DNA of 64,000 nt from Monarcha castaneiventris obscurior (taxonomy: Eukaryota; Chordata; Aves; Passeriformes; Monarchidae), in contig JAMPIT010000230.1 of assembly GCA_026261815.1 (NCBI GenBank), positions 1,187,501 through 1,251,500 of the forward strand, written 5' to 3'. Under the pieces are notes generated by a model. It was given only the letters and a program-made list of their open reading frames with translations, was not told the DNA's origin and did no database searches. Made by a program: the position numbers and the translations under genes. This document shows, piece after piece, positions 49,091-62,052 of this stretch (positions are counted from its first letter, which is position 1; each line of letters begins with the position of its first letter).

Positions 49091-49591
49091 GAGACAAGGC
49101 AGAACAAGCCATGGTGAGCAGAAGTGGAGATCATGATGCCATGATGATTTTTTGCATTTTATTTTATACCCCTGTTACGCCTTTTTACAACTTCTGTATT
49201 CTTAGTGCTTTTTGCCTACATTCTTGGACTTGTTTGTTAGGCTGGGAGACCCAACATTTTAGAGGTTTCGTAGTTAGGGATCAGTCATCCCAGACCCCCA
49301 AGGTCCTCTCCAGAACACATTTTGTAAACTAAGATAGAACCATCCAGGGAAAGGTTCCTTGGGGAGGGGGCCTCATTAGAGCCTCTCATTAGGGAATATA
49401 TGATAGATACATTAATTAGTAAAACCTATAATGTTATACCAGATCTTTTGGGGGGAAGAATTGGCAATGTGAATTGAGGTGCATTTGACCTGGACATGGT
49501 GCACCTAAGGATCCTTAAAATAAATACCAAGGTAAAATCCCTTTTCCCCTTCTAACCGTGTTTGCTTCTTGATTTTAAGACATCAATCACA
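49090..49591 (+). mobile_element. LTR-like element (putative solo LTR)
   Basis: An AATAAA at 49519-49524 is followed about 60 bp later by the end ttttaagacatca. The arrangement acctggacatggtgcaccta, taaaataaataccaaggtaa and taaccgtgtttgcttcttga looks like the R-U5 part of a retroviral LTR. The 5' border is unclear, no target-site duplication was found, and no internal viral genes adjoin. The family is not identified. Confidence 0.45.
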
Positions 49592-50207
49592 GTTTTCTTA
49601 CACTCTGCTCACACACAGATGAGCAGAGCTGTCCCTGCTGGCCTCACCTCTGTTCCATGGGGTGTTGGGCTGGTCAGGCACAGGTTTTGACTTGCAGGTC
49701 AGGTGGGTTAAGAGAAAGAGCACAGGGTGACCATTTATCAGCCAGACCCTGCTGCTGGAGCACCACGCTCAGCCCTGACACACAGCTGAGCTCTGTCTGC
49801 TCTGCAGCACTCAGGGAAAGGCTGGGACTGCTTGAATCAGCAGCAACAAGGCTTCTTTTTTATGATCAAGCCTGACTGGAAAAGCTGCCTCTGTCAGAAG
49901 TCAGTCATTTCTACCACTCTGGATGCAAGTTATGTTTGGCAGTGAAATCCTGCATGAGCACCCACGGCATCCAGTCCTGGCACAGATCTTGGGTAGAGAA
50001 GTCTCTGGTGTTTAATTGCTCTGTGTTCCCTCTGTGGTCAGCAGAGAGCCAGTTAACATCATCAGGAGTCCAGAGCATGACTTATGTCATCTAAAAGAGG
50101 AATCTGAAAGAGGTTTTTAGGCCTCTGTAAGTGTCTGTTTCTCTCTGATGGTAATAAAGTGAGCTGAAGGGGAGTGGGCCATGTTTAGGCAGAGACCCAT
50201 TGAATCC

Positions 50208-50600
50208 CAGATTAATTTGAGATGGAGGGGACCTTTACAGGTCATAGAGTCCGACCCCCTTTCAGCGAGCACAACCCCCTTTCAATCTTCAAGGAGATCA
50301 GGTTACTCCAAGCCCCTTCCAACCTGGCCTTGGATGATGGGGCAGCCACAGCTTCTCTGGGCAGCTGTGCCAGGGCCTCACCACTCTCATCCTAAAAAAC
50401 TTCTGATATCTACTCTAAACCTACCCTCTTCCAGTTTGAAGTCATTGTCCTTGTCCTGTCACTCCAGGCCCTTGTCAAAAGTTCCTCTAAATCTGTCTTG
50501 GAGCCCCTTTAGGCCCTGAAGGGGCTCTGAGGTCTCCCTGGAGCCTTCTCTTCTCCAGGCTGAACAATCCCAGCTCTCCCAGCCTGGCTCCAGAGGTTGT
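50208..50600 (-). mobile_element. CR1 LINE fragment
   Basis: The + strand reads cattgaatcccagattaatt, gggacctttacaggtcatag, agtccgacccccttt, gccacagcttctctgggcag and ctctgaggtctccctggagc. This is a reverse-complement CR1 3' region with internal changes. Confidence 0.88.
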
Positions 50601-53600
50601 CAGATGGATCTTGCCTGATCTGTTTTCCCCTGCCCACAAGATCTGCTCCAAAGCCAGCTGAGGATCCAGGACATTTATTGAGGACAAATCTGTGACAGCA
50701 GCAGCCACCACCACAGCACGGCCTGGTCTGAAACAGCCCAGCTGTAACACACAGGCACTATGTGCCAGAAAACTGTGAGGAACAGCAATTTTCTTCTATC
50801 AAAATGTTTTGCTGACTTCAGGCTACAGTAAAAGGAGGGAAAATAGTCTTGAAGGCCTCTTTTTGTCAGTTCAAGGTCCTGTTAAATATCTCCAGTCCAC
50901 GAGCGCATCGATGCAGCCGGGAAACTGGTCCTGAAAACACATTTTCCCTGGAGCATCAACACACTGTGATCTAAAGAAAGAAGGCAAGAGTTCTCAGCAA
51001 AAATCCCAGCCTCTTTAGGTCTGGCAATTTTAAATCCATTATCCACCAATCTACCAGCTGTGCTTCTTCCACCACTTTTCCCAACAGAAGTACTATATCA
51101 AAGGCTGGCAGCTGTCATAATGCTTTGATCCATCTTCAAATTGCCATTCTGGGTTTAATAGGATGTTGTTAGCTGAGCCAAAGCAAGAGAAATTTCTCTA
51201 ATTCCAGCGTTTCACAACCTTGCTGTGTGCTAGCCACCCTCAGCAGTGAGGATGAGGAACAGAGGAATGTCTATCTTGGATCGGCGTTCCTGTGCTCTGT
51301 GATAGGCGCTGGCCTAATCTTTGTGTTTCAGGCAGAAAACTCACAACACCAGCCCAGCCCACCCTCTGAGGCTGTTCCCTGACCCATTTTTAAAGAGAGG
51401 AGATAAAGAGCTTTGACAAGAGAATCCTGTCCAGTGAAAGTGAAGGAGCTGATGAAGACAGAGCCAAGGTACCTGAAATAATCCCTGTTCCCCCAACACC
51501 CAGCTCAGGGAGATCCACAGAGCAGCGGCAGCTTTGCACCTTCCAACACCTCACAGTGATGGATGGCTGCATTTCCCATGACATTTTCCCTGGGGAGGAG
51601 GAATCAGGAGCCCAGAAGGAGCTTTGTGGGAGCGCTGGCTCAGTGTAACTCCTGCACTCACGTGCATACCTCGAATTTGCAGGGCAAGCCCTGGGCAATC
51701 CCAGCAGAAACACTGGGCATTCAACAAGTGACTCTTAACTGAAGCCTTCCAAAATTAGCAAACTCACTCCCCACCCACGGGGGGCCATCCCTGCCTGAGC
51801 TGTGAGGGCTTTTTTTGAGTAAAATACCATTTTTGTAGCTTGCAACAGCTCCAACACAGCATGGAAAATCCTGCTTGTTCAAGCACCTTGTTGTGATGTA
51901 TAAAAATAGATGGGGTGTTTGTTATCTTTCCACGTGAATGGCAGCAGTGTGGGAAACAGGGCCCATGAAAGGAAATTATGGAGGAATTGTGCTGTGCTTT
52001 AGTCCTTTGAACAGACTGGGCTGGGACACCAGCTGAGCCAACTCTGAAGCCACAGCAGGAACGAGGACATTTCCTGGGAATCGTGAGGGATGGATGGGTC
52101 AAGATTGGCTTCCTCAGAGATGTCTGGGAGCCAGTCCCAATGAAAGCACATAGAATGAGGCAGTCACCCACTGAGGTTAAACACTGGGCTTGTCTTGATG
52201 TTTAGCTATTAAAAGACAGCAGGAGTTATATAGGAAAAGGTTTACTGTCTCCTCTCTGGTTTGTGCAGCAGACACATCACCCATTTAGCTGTCTGGAGGG
52301 AATGCTAAACCTACAGAATGCAACATAAATCAGTTTCTAAAAGGAAGCAGGGTTAAAGGACCCAAATAAATGCATTAAACTGCTGGGCACCGAGTGAAAA
52401 GGCAAAATGCTCAGCACAAATTACAGATGCGCACAGAAACCAGCCATTGCTCTGTCCCTTCAGAAATGCCTCAGGGAGGGCAGGCCATTCCCTATAAACA
52501 TCCCTTTCTCAAGCTGGACACATCACACCCCTGACTCCATCCAGGGGCTGTTTGTTGCCTCTGGGCAAGCCCAGGGCAAAGCAGGACAATCATGGAGTCC
52601 CTGCTCAGCCTGGTTTCATCTCACAATGCTGCAGAATTGTCTTCTCCTGACACTTCTCTTACATCTTCCAGGAGACAGTAGCTGCTCTGAGAATCCAGGG
52701 AGTGCAGTCTGAGAAAAGATCCATCCTACCCAGGTTGGGCTCATGCCATGAAAGCTCTGAGAAGCTGTTCCCATTCTACCTCTGAGTCTGAAATCCTTGC
52801 TGGATTTGCAGAATCTGGGCTCAAGGGGCCATCAGATGCATTGGACTGCTGGGGACTTAAGACTTCTGTTCTCTCCCCATTTTCTTGCAGACACAGAAGC
52901 CAGAGTTCTGCAAGTTCAAGCAGGGATTGATCTTCCTGTCCCCGACCTTCATCTCCCCTTTTAGCCTCTCCAAAACGATGCCTGTAAGGCCTCCTTAAGG
53001 ATAATCCTATTCGGCATTTTCTCAAAACACCTAGAAAAACATATGAAGGGACCCCAGATCACCAAGAAAGCACCAAAGACAAAACTCCACGGCTCTGGGG
53101 ACATTCTCCTCTCTGCAGACCAAGGAGCTTTGCGGGCCACCCGCTGCTCTCCTGAGGGGTTTTTGGTACCCACGAACCAATGTGGGTTCTGGGAGCACTG
53201 GGAACTGTCCTGTGTGGGTTGGGAACTGCCACTGCTGGTTCTGGGGTTCTGGGGAGGGGCAGCCTGGCTGCCCCCCCAGCTCGATGTGCTACCCCTGATG
53301 TACATCCAGCATGTCTGGGATGTCTCTGCTCCTGCAGCCCTGAACCCTGACATCTCCCTCTGCCTTTGCAAGGCCTCTCATAACCTCAGCTCCCCTGCAG
53401 GTCATGCTGGCTCCAGCTTTTCCCCTTTCTAGAGAGCTATTTCCTCCTCCACGTCCTCTCAGGCCTGCTGAGGAGCTCTCCAAGGAGTTTGCAATGTCAA
53501 AACACCCTCGTAAATCAGTTCTCTGCAGCTTTCCCAAGAATGAGCGCACAGGCGCCGCCGTGTCCCTCGGAGCCATTTCCCACCGTTCTCTTTGAGAGAC

Positions 53601-56575
53601 TCCAAGCTGCTCCCTGCATTCTCAGCCCCCAAAAAATTCCTCCAGTGTTTTTCTCATTGCATTTCAGAGCGCACAAGTAGGTGTTTGCAAACAAGCCCAG
53701 CCAAACACGGAGCCCCACACTCCCCCATCCTGACTCAATGCAGGCATCAACGGGGAATTTGACAAGCTGTGCAATGCATTATCTCATCCCTGCAGCAGCT
53801 TTCACCCACGCCTTGTCCAATCAGGAGCCAGTTACCCCACTAAAAATGTCAAACCAGCTCAGAAAAGGATGCTCAGGAATACCTCATTGCTTTACAGAAC
53901 CTTATGCTGTTCATAACTCTTTTCAGCAAGGTTTTTTGGGGTTTTTTTTTTTTTATTGCTTCAGCAATTTGGCAGCTTACCCTGCCCTGTGATGCTGAAC
54001 AATCAGCAGCAATGAAGGAGCATTTCTAAACTCGCCATCCCAGCCTTCAGGGCCTGATGGCTGTTGGTAGCAAAGTGATACCTCACACTGACACAGCTGA
54101 AATCCACTAATAATCTCCTGCTGGGGTATTGCTTTCTCACCCATCCAGCAGCAGAACTGCTGAGAAACTCCCTGCCAAAATAAATGACACTGAGAGCTCT
54201 ATCTGTCCTCCCCTGGACTTTTCAGCACAGAGTGCCTTGAACAACAAAAAGAAAGTGGCATCAGGAGAGGAAGAGAGTCAGATAAAAAGCCCATCTCTGA
54301 ACTTATGATTGCAAGGAGTCTTTTGTGATACACAGGAAAGCCAATTGACACCGGAGAAGACAAGAAGGGAAGGAGGACCATATGTCTCACCTCTGTGGCT
54401 GTCAGCACTTTTCTGACTTGTTAGAAAACCTGGTCCTCAGCCAAATGCTCTGTTGTCACTTTTCTGAGCAAGGCCTGGAGGGCACATCCTTGCACTGCCA
54501 GTCCTTGGCTGTGAGATCCATGCTGACTCCACTGCAATAAAATGCCCTCAAGAAGTGCAGTCGAAAGAGTGGTTTGGAGCTGCTCTGATAGGAGAAACCC
54601 ACTGAAAACCCCAAATCCTGCAGTCTGGAGGGAGTGCTCTCCAATATAATCCTCAGAAATGTCGGCAGTGTCTTGTATCCATCCCTCTGTGCTCTAAATG
54701 TAGCTCAGATTTTAGCACCAGCACAATAGGTGGTGCCTAACGCAGAATTTGTGTCCCCCTCTATTTTCATTCTGGGTAAAAGTAGCCAGGTTTGAGGCAG
54801 GGGGCTGGAATGTGGCTGGTCTGTCACTCAGGTCCCAGGGTCTTCCAAACCCCAGGTGTCCCAGGGAGAAGCAAAAACCCTCTCACCTCTAGATGGTAAA
54901 AGGCATCCCCAGAATGTCTGAAGGGGCCTGGAGGAAACTTGCGCCATCCAGCTGTGCCAGAGAGACTCCTAAAGCTTTCCATGGGATAGTCCCACCCCAG
55001 AATCCTTAGGGCAAGGCAGAATCTGGTGCACCTGCCATGGCTTCACTGCAGGATGCTCCATACCCCAGTCATCTGGGACAGCAGCTTTGCTGTCCCTCAC
55101 TGGAGCTCCACAGCTCGGTGCCAAGCATCTGCTCTGCCACCTCCCTGTCCTTCATGCACAGTGCCCATCCTTGTGAGCAGCCTCCTGCCTCCCCATCTGA
55201 ATTGTTGAAAACCCTGGAGTCTGTAGAGCCCCCTGGGATTTTCCCTTTACCAGACCACAAACAAGAGCTGTCCTGGAGCCCCTTCCATCTTGCTCACTGC
55301 ATCAGTTAATAAACCCCATCAAACTCCTCCCTCTTTCACCTCCTTCTGCTTTTCCTTCCCCTGGACCCACTAAATCACACACACACACACCTGCTCCAGG
55401 TTCACAGCTGGTTCTTGGGATCAAAGCTTAACCAAAATCCATGAGGTAAAGCCAAGCATCTGTTTTTTTATCCTTACAGCAGACCCAGGAGCCATGGCTG
55501 CTCTTTAGCTAGGGAGGATATTAAGGAATAAATCTCTGGCCAAAACAGCTTTTAAACGTGAGTTGAACTAAGGTGTCACATTGCCTGGACTGTGAGCTGT
55601 GGCTTTATCTTTTTAGTTCAGGTAATAACATCCCACAAACCCCAAATTGTTATCCAGACACTGTGAAGGGTCCCTGGCCTAGGCTGACCCTCTGTTAGGA
55701 CAGCCAGTACTTCCTAGGAAAACACTGACTAAAATTAGCAGTGGGAAATACAGAAGGGCTGTCGTGAATAAGGTTCATAGGCCAAAAAAAGAGTTGGAAG
55801 TAGAAGTAACTTTTATTAAATGAACTGGTGCCTCTATAGAAAGTAAACAAGCTGTTGGAGGCACAGGATGTTTCCTCCAGAAGCAAATGCCTCCAAGCTG
55901 CTCCTCAGCCTTCAAAACTCAACATGATTTTGAGCAATCACACAGATTGTAGCCAGTTGCTAAACCTGGCAGGAAAACAAGGCTTCCTTGCTGTCCCAAG
56001 GGCATAGGGAATTCAGGATGCTTGCCAGGGAAGGGAGGATGTGTGTCTGGGAGTGTGATGTGTTTGAGTGACGGGGAGAAAGCAAAAGGATTTGTGTTTA
56101 TTTTTGTCCGGGGTCAGTGTTGACTCAGAAGGAAGGCAGCAGAAACTTGGGCAAACAAACAGAAAATAACCAGGATTTCTGGTGGCTGGAGCTGCAGGTG
56201 CTGAGGGAAGCTGGCGTGATCCTGGTCTCATGAGTCATTTAGAGGTGTGAGGACACAAAGCCCTCGACCCCTTATCTGCAAACCAGCTCAGGGCTGGGAA
56301 ACTCACAGGGAGAGTTCATTGAAACCTGGATTAAATACTCCAGCCTTAGGCCGGAGATATTTTTAGACTGAACTTTGTTTCACTGTAGAATCTCCCAGAA
56401 GCTCCTCTTAGCTTAATACTTTCTTGGAAATCACCAAAGGAGAAAAGACCAAGCAAAAGGTCCCTCCAGGGTCACATCCATGCAGCTCTGCACAAGGCTG
56501 AACAGCTTAGACGTGCCCAGGACAAGGATGAAAGAACAAAGAAATCCACAACTGGGCACGTTATCCCAACCTATT
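50601..56575. other. Intergenic, no gene recognised
   Basis: About 6 kb without a recognisable gene or major repeat. It contains a T run at about 53940 and a short (CA)n at about 55377-55391. Open frames of up to about 136 codons on both strands overlap one another and show no known domain. Confidence 0.6.
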
Positions 56576-56578
56576 TGT

Positions 56579-56905
56579 CACAGAATTATACAATCCCAGG
56601 TTGGAAGGCACCTCAAGGATCATCTGGTCTAACATTTCTTGGGAAAAGCAGAGTCCAGATGAGACAGCTCAGCACCCTGTCCAGAAAAATCATGGAAGTG
56701 TCCAGTGTTGGGAATCCACCACTTCCCTGGGAGAGATTATTGCAATGGCTCATAGCTCTCATTGAGAAAAATTTTCCTCTTGTGTCCAACTGGAATCTCC
56801 CCAGGAGTAACTTGTACCCATGACCCCTCATCTTTCCCATGTGGCTCCCTGTAAAAAGGGAATCTCCATCTCTGCAGCCACCTTTTAAATCCTTTGGAAC
56901 ACCAA
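56579..56905 (-). mobile_element. CR1 LINE fragment
   Basis: The + strand reads cacagaattatacaatccca, ggttggaaggcacctcaagg, gaatccaccacttccctggg and cccatgacccctcatctttc. This is a diverged reverse-complement CR1 copy, probably an older subfamily than the copies at 43 and 47 kb. Confidence 0.82.
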
Positions 56906-59900
56906 GAAGATCTTGATTCTTTACACTGAGATCCATGGAAATGGACACAGTCCTGTGCTCCAAAATATCTGTGTTCCTGAACTCCAGACCCAGAAAGACA
57001 GAATTAGGAAGGAAAATAAGTCAGCCTGGGAAATGCTGAGCAATACTGCCCCTGAGATCTGAGCTGCAGACCTGGAGGGTGTCTCTCTTTTCACCTCTGG
57101 AAACACGAAGTTTTCAGGTGTTCTGCCACCTTCCAGACTGCAACAGATCTCCCTTGCCAGGGAAAAAGAAATCCATGTTCACCTGCCTGTACAGGTCCTG
57201 GAGGTGTCTCCTTGGCAGGCAAGCAGAAGTCCCAGGGTAAAATTTAATCCCTAACGTAAAATTTAATCCCTGTTCTTCAATTAATCACTTCACCTGCAAT
57301 TAGGCTAAAGCAGGCTTATCAGCTGTCTGGGTCAGACCTCCCAGTTCCACTTCCCTCTCCCAGGCTTCACCTTAATCAGACACAGAGAGTGATAAGGGCT
57401 GGTGTCCAGTGAAGGGAACTCATTTCTGTGTGGTAATTAGTGATACCTGCAGTAACAACGCTGTTGTACTTCCCCTCACAAGCTTATTGCTTTGAGTGAC
57501 TGTATTCCAGTAAACCCAGTAAAAATCAGTGTGTTCATTTGTTCACAGGATGGATTTTCAGAGCTGTGACTGTGCGTGAGGCTTTTCTATCCCACATTTA
57601 CATTGTGCTAATCTCTGGTGTGCAAACGTGTGAGAACAGCACCCATGGCCACGGTGTCACAGGACAGGAGAGGGCTCCACGAGATGCCACTGGTTTATTT
57701 ATTTATTTCTCTTGCACCTTCCAAGGTGTCTGGGATCAGAGCTGTGCTAAGTAAGCACCATGCAGGAATCAGGAGAGCCCAGAGGCAGCAAGAGAACAGG
57801 GCAGGATCTGATAAACTGCAGGTGGGTAAATGAGATGGAATGGGAAAATTATAGAGCCACAGTACTTGAGGATATAAAACTTCTCCAAGAAAAACATAAT
57901 AATGTTGCAGGAGGCAGCAATGTCACCACTGTCTCTCAGACCATCACACCATCAGGGTGTTGGAGCTGGGATCAGTATCTTTTAGGAAAATTGTTGGTAG
58001 ACTCCCAGCAGAGCTTATCTTTCCACATTTCCAGAGCTGCTTTAGAGAGCTGGAGGCAATTTCACCTTGTTAGGAGGAAAACTTCTGGAGAAACTTCTAG
58101 GCCCCTCTGGAAAAGCATTTGCCTGGTATCCATCTCGCTGTATTGGGAGGAGAGGCTCAAAAGCAGAACAGAGCAGGTAAGGGAGGCACCTTGCACAAAT
58201 CATCCCCTCTCGGGAGCAGAGAGATCAGGGGACTGGAGCTGCTGGGAAGCCACACAGCCCAAATTCTGACTGCAAAGGGCAGGTGACCCAGAGGAGAAGA
58301 CAGCAGGTCCTGTGTGCATCTCATCCCACAGGAGGGATATAACGAGGTGTTCATCATTACTGGTTGTTTTATGAATGGGTCGAGGACAATTTGGCTCTCT
58401 GGTTCTTATATACCACGTATAGCCTATTGAAAACATTCAGAACATATCACAATTTTTATTTTATGGGGGTGTTTTTATATTAAATACACTCAGAACACCC
58501 AAATATCAGCACAACCCAAATAAATTCTAATCCCAGGACCCACTGTACCACTCCTGGCACAGGCAGAGGTGACGAGCACCTTGCTTGGCAATTGCAGTTT
58601 CCAGCTCTCTGCTGAGTCTTCTATTTCTCTGAGTCATCTTATAGAATATTAATGGCACACTAATTACTCTTTGAAATGCTCTTCACAGGCTGTCCATGCC
58701 AAAACAAGGGAGGAATCCGACAATGTCATTGCTTAGGATGAAACTGCCTGGGTTGGAAGGAGAGAGAGGATGTGTCAGCTCTGGGGCTCCTCTCCTGCTG
58801 TCGTGATTAAATTTATGTGAAAAGGCAATTTTAAAAATTAACCAGCTGGAGTAGATTGCCATGAGCATGGCAGTGCAGGTGGAAATATTTCAGTGGCAAT
58901 ATCCTCTGTAAAACTGGCCAACCACATCTGGGTAAATCACATTGAGCTCTACCAAACCACACACAACCCCTGAGAGCCTCTGCTGAGAAGCAGCACCAGC
59001 TGGGAACAGAGCAGAGGAATGAAATCTGGGGTGAAAAACCCTGGAAAACTCCAAGTTACAATTCTCCATGGGTCAGGTCAGTTTGCCTTTTCCCACACAA
59101 TTCCCAGACACCATTTGGAGGTTAGCAGGGGGTGGGAAATGTCCATCTTGGCTGCACCAAGATGATGTTCATCCCTTTTACCAAAGACACAGACGGTCTT
59201 CCTGTCCAGAAAGAGTTAAATTAGGAGCTTGTTGCTTTTTTCAACATATCTGTATCCTTTAAACACAAAGGATAATACCTGCAATCACCTAGCACAATAG
59301 ATGTTTTCTGCTAGTGAGGATTTTGCACAATAAGACTTCTTTGTTTGGGAAGGAAAAATTATTCTCTGCTTTGAGAAAAAGAAAGGAAGAAGAAGAAAAA
59401 AAAGTGTCTTCCATTTAGGCTCCTGTTGAGAGAAATTATAATGGAATCAAATTAAATTAAATGCAATCATTTCTTTCAGCTCATTTTAACTATTACGAAT
59501 TGACACTAACAAGTGAAGAACGTGGCTCCTTTTTCATCCCTTTCTTCCTGTGCTTTTATACATTTGTCAAGGTCAAAGCAATTAAGCTTTACTCTTTCCA
59601 TGTGATCAGCTGGTCGGAAGCCCAGGAGAGGAACAGGCTGACCAGACAGAATGTGATCCCAAAGGCAGGGTGCTGAGGAGAGAGAGAAAAGAAGAAACCC
59701 TCAGGTGCCATTTCTTCAGATGAAATATTATGCTGGGAGACATTCAGCCCTTGCTCACTGCAGAAATGTGTGTGAATGCTGGTGAATTTTATGTTTATTT
59801 CTTACTTTTAATGATCAATATTTCGATCAGCACAGCACTGACCTCCAGCACACTGGAGCATTTCTGGGGCCTTCTCTGGAACACTCAAGCTCAAGATTGT

Positions 59901-60793
59901 GACAGTCTGCAGAGTAAAGTGACGGAGTGGCTCGTGACCAACATGGATTTCTCTCACCTGAGTGCAGTGGTCAGGTCCATGGCTCACCTGCCCAGCCCAT
60001 GGAAACCTCAGGGCCATCTCTCTAACCTTATTTTTGGGTGTTATCTGAGACAACTTAGAGCATCCTGCCTGGCTGCTGATCCAGGAGGTCACAGGTGACA
60101 CCACTAGAAATCTCCAGCAGCTCTCATTAAGCTGATTAAATCACACCCTCGTACTCCAGGGACAGGCACCTGGACACCTAATTCATGAATAAACTGAACT
60201 TGGATTTTGAAATGTCTTTGCCTCCCCCACAAACTGTCCTGTCACCTCCAAAGGCAGCCACCTCCACTCACCACCTGAGTCAGACACCTCCAGGGCCATT
60301 TGTGGCCATCAGAGAGAAACTGGCTCTTCTAGATCACAAATTACCTGCCCTGGGTTTGGATGAGTGAGATCTTCTTCCGAATGCCTAATCCAGAAAATAT
60401 AAACTTAGGGGCAATTGTCTCTAGCTACATGAAAATGACATTTTGTCTTCTCCTTCCCAGTTACCATCAATGATTTAGGCAAACCCTTCTGACATTTTTG
60501 TTCCCAGTGGGAGGGCTCATTGCTGCCTTTTATCCAGGACTCTGTTCCTTGTAAGTCACAGGACAGGATTTCCAACCCACCTTGTTTCTACATGGAGTAG
60601 GTGGCTCAGAGGTGACCTGAGAAAAGCCAGCACCAGGTCAGGGTTGTGGAATAGGGGATTTAATAGGACGGTTTAGAAAGCACTCTGAGCTCCCCATCAT
60701 AAAATGGAAGTGTGAGGGAAACAGAACATTTCAGCCACGGGCTGGAGCTCCCCTTCTGGCTCTTAACGACCTTCAGCATTACATAGGTGAGTC
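56906..60793. other. Intergenic or unidentified transcription unit, no gene recognised
   Basis: A 169-codon plus-strand frame (57760-58269) has no recognisable domain. A minus-strand terminal-exon-like segment lies at 59589-59672. The rest is not identifiable. Confidence 0.55.
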
Positions 60794-60939
60794 CTTCTCT
60801 TCTCTTCTCTTCTCTTCTCTTCTCTTCTCTTCTCTTCTCTTCTCTTCTCTTCTCTTCTCTTCTCTTCTCTTCTCTTCTCTTCTCTTCTCTTCTCTTCTCT
60901 TCTCTTCTCTTCTCTTCTCTTCTCTTCTCTTCTCTTCTC
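60794..60939. repeat. (CTCTT)n pentanucleotide microsatellite, about 29 units
   Basis: About 145 bp of an uninterrupted CTCTT (minus strand AAGAG) repeat, wholly pyrimidine on the + strand. It creates open frames on both strands (EEKRR or LLFSS repeats), which are artefacts of the repeat. Confidence 0.98.
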
Positions 60940-61670
60940 CCACGTGAGCTGTCCTTCCTGGAAGGAGAGCAGTTGTTCCCCACTGAGATCTGCCTCCCAT
61001 CCTGTGGCACTCCCAACTGGAACCTAAAAATGTCATAAACTACAAATAATGAAAATACACTGCAAAGGCACAGAAGTGTAACACATCATCTCATCACACA
61101 GAGTCCTCAAAGGATAACACAGAAACCTTCCCCAAGTAATTCCACCCCCTCTCTTCATCTCCTTTACTTCTTAATATCTCCAGTTTTCGTCAAAACATCC
61201 CTTTTGCCTAAATCCACGGATCTCACATCTTGGCTAATCCTGTAGCAGTGGATCTCATTTGTATGTAAAAAATATATCAAAAGATGCACCAGTGTTTTTA
61301 AAGAAGCTTACTGTGTTTTCATCCTAACAATTTTCCCCTGCTGTCAGGCAGCTCTTACTGTCACTTGTTTCAGGCAAGAATAAGAAGTGCTGATAAAAGG
61401 AAGAAAGCCTGTGAAGTGGCTCCCTGCCAAACAGCAAAACTTGTATTTCTCCCCTTCCTCCAAAACCACATCAAACCCAATGGCTTCTCACAAAGAGGGA
61501 TCTACAGACTGAGTGTTCCAGAGACACAAATAACAATGCCAGGGGAGCAAAGGGATAGAGGCCATGGATGAGGAAACCCCAAGAACAAAGGTGAGAGGGA
61601 GAAGGGCTCCTCAAGACAACGTGTGCTAATCTGGGAGCCACTGCTCACCAGGAACCACAGGCAAAGTGTG
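60940..61670. other. Intergenic, no gene recognised
   Basis: AT-rich sequence without recognisable features between the pentanucleotide tract and the dispersed repeat. Confidence 0.6.
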
Positions 61671-61671
61671 T

Positions 61672-62036
61672 TGGAAACATTGTCATTTTCCCCTCAATTA
61701 AATTCCTAAGTTCTGCCAAAAATTTCTTAAATGATCCATCCCTTGCAACATGAATGATCTTTGATGGCAAAACATTAGAATTTTCTCTGAAAGCAGCTGG
61801 TTAATGTTTTGTTGTCTTCCTATGGGAGTGTTTGCCTCAACTTTCCCTTTAAGCAACTGGTTCTAAACTTACACTCACCATGTGGTTTTTTCTGAACCAG
61901 AGAAAATAGAAATGCATCCCTATCATCTCTAAGAAATCACCACATTGAATTATATCCTCTAATACTAATTATAAATTGGGCTGTTGGCTGCAGAGGGCAG
62001 AACATCAGCTTTTGGCTGGAGATTCTTACAACCTGC
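61672..62036 (-). repeat. Unclassified dispersed repeat, copy B (inverted)
   Basis: The reverse complement aligns with 19262-19612 over about 350 bp with moderate divergence and indels. One visible difference is an extra 10-base piece around caacaaaacatt. Weaker similarity may extend some 20 bp further at each end. The family is not identified. Confidence 0.85.
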
Positions 62037-62052
62037 ATACAGCAGCAAACAT

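Noticed and set aside
57760..58269. 169-codon plus-strand frame
   Set aside because: No domain, signal or familiar motif is visible, and no upstream promoter or splice context supports it. It is kept only as a mention in the regional note.
60660..61038. Frames encoding long EEKRR or LLFSS repeats
   Set aside because: They are translations of the (CTCTT)n microsatellite.
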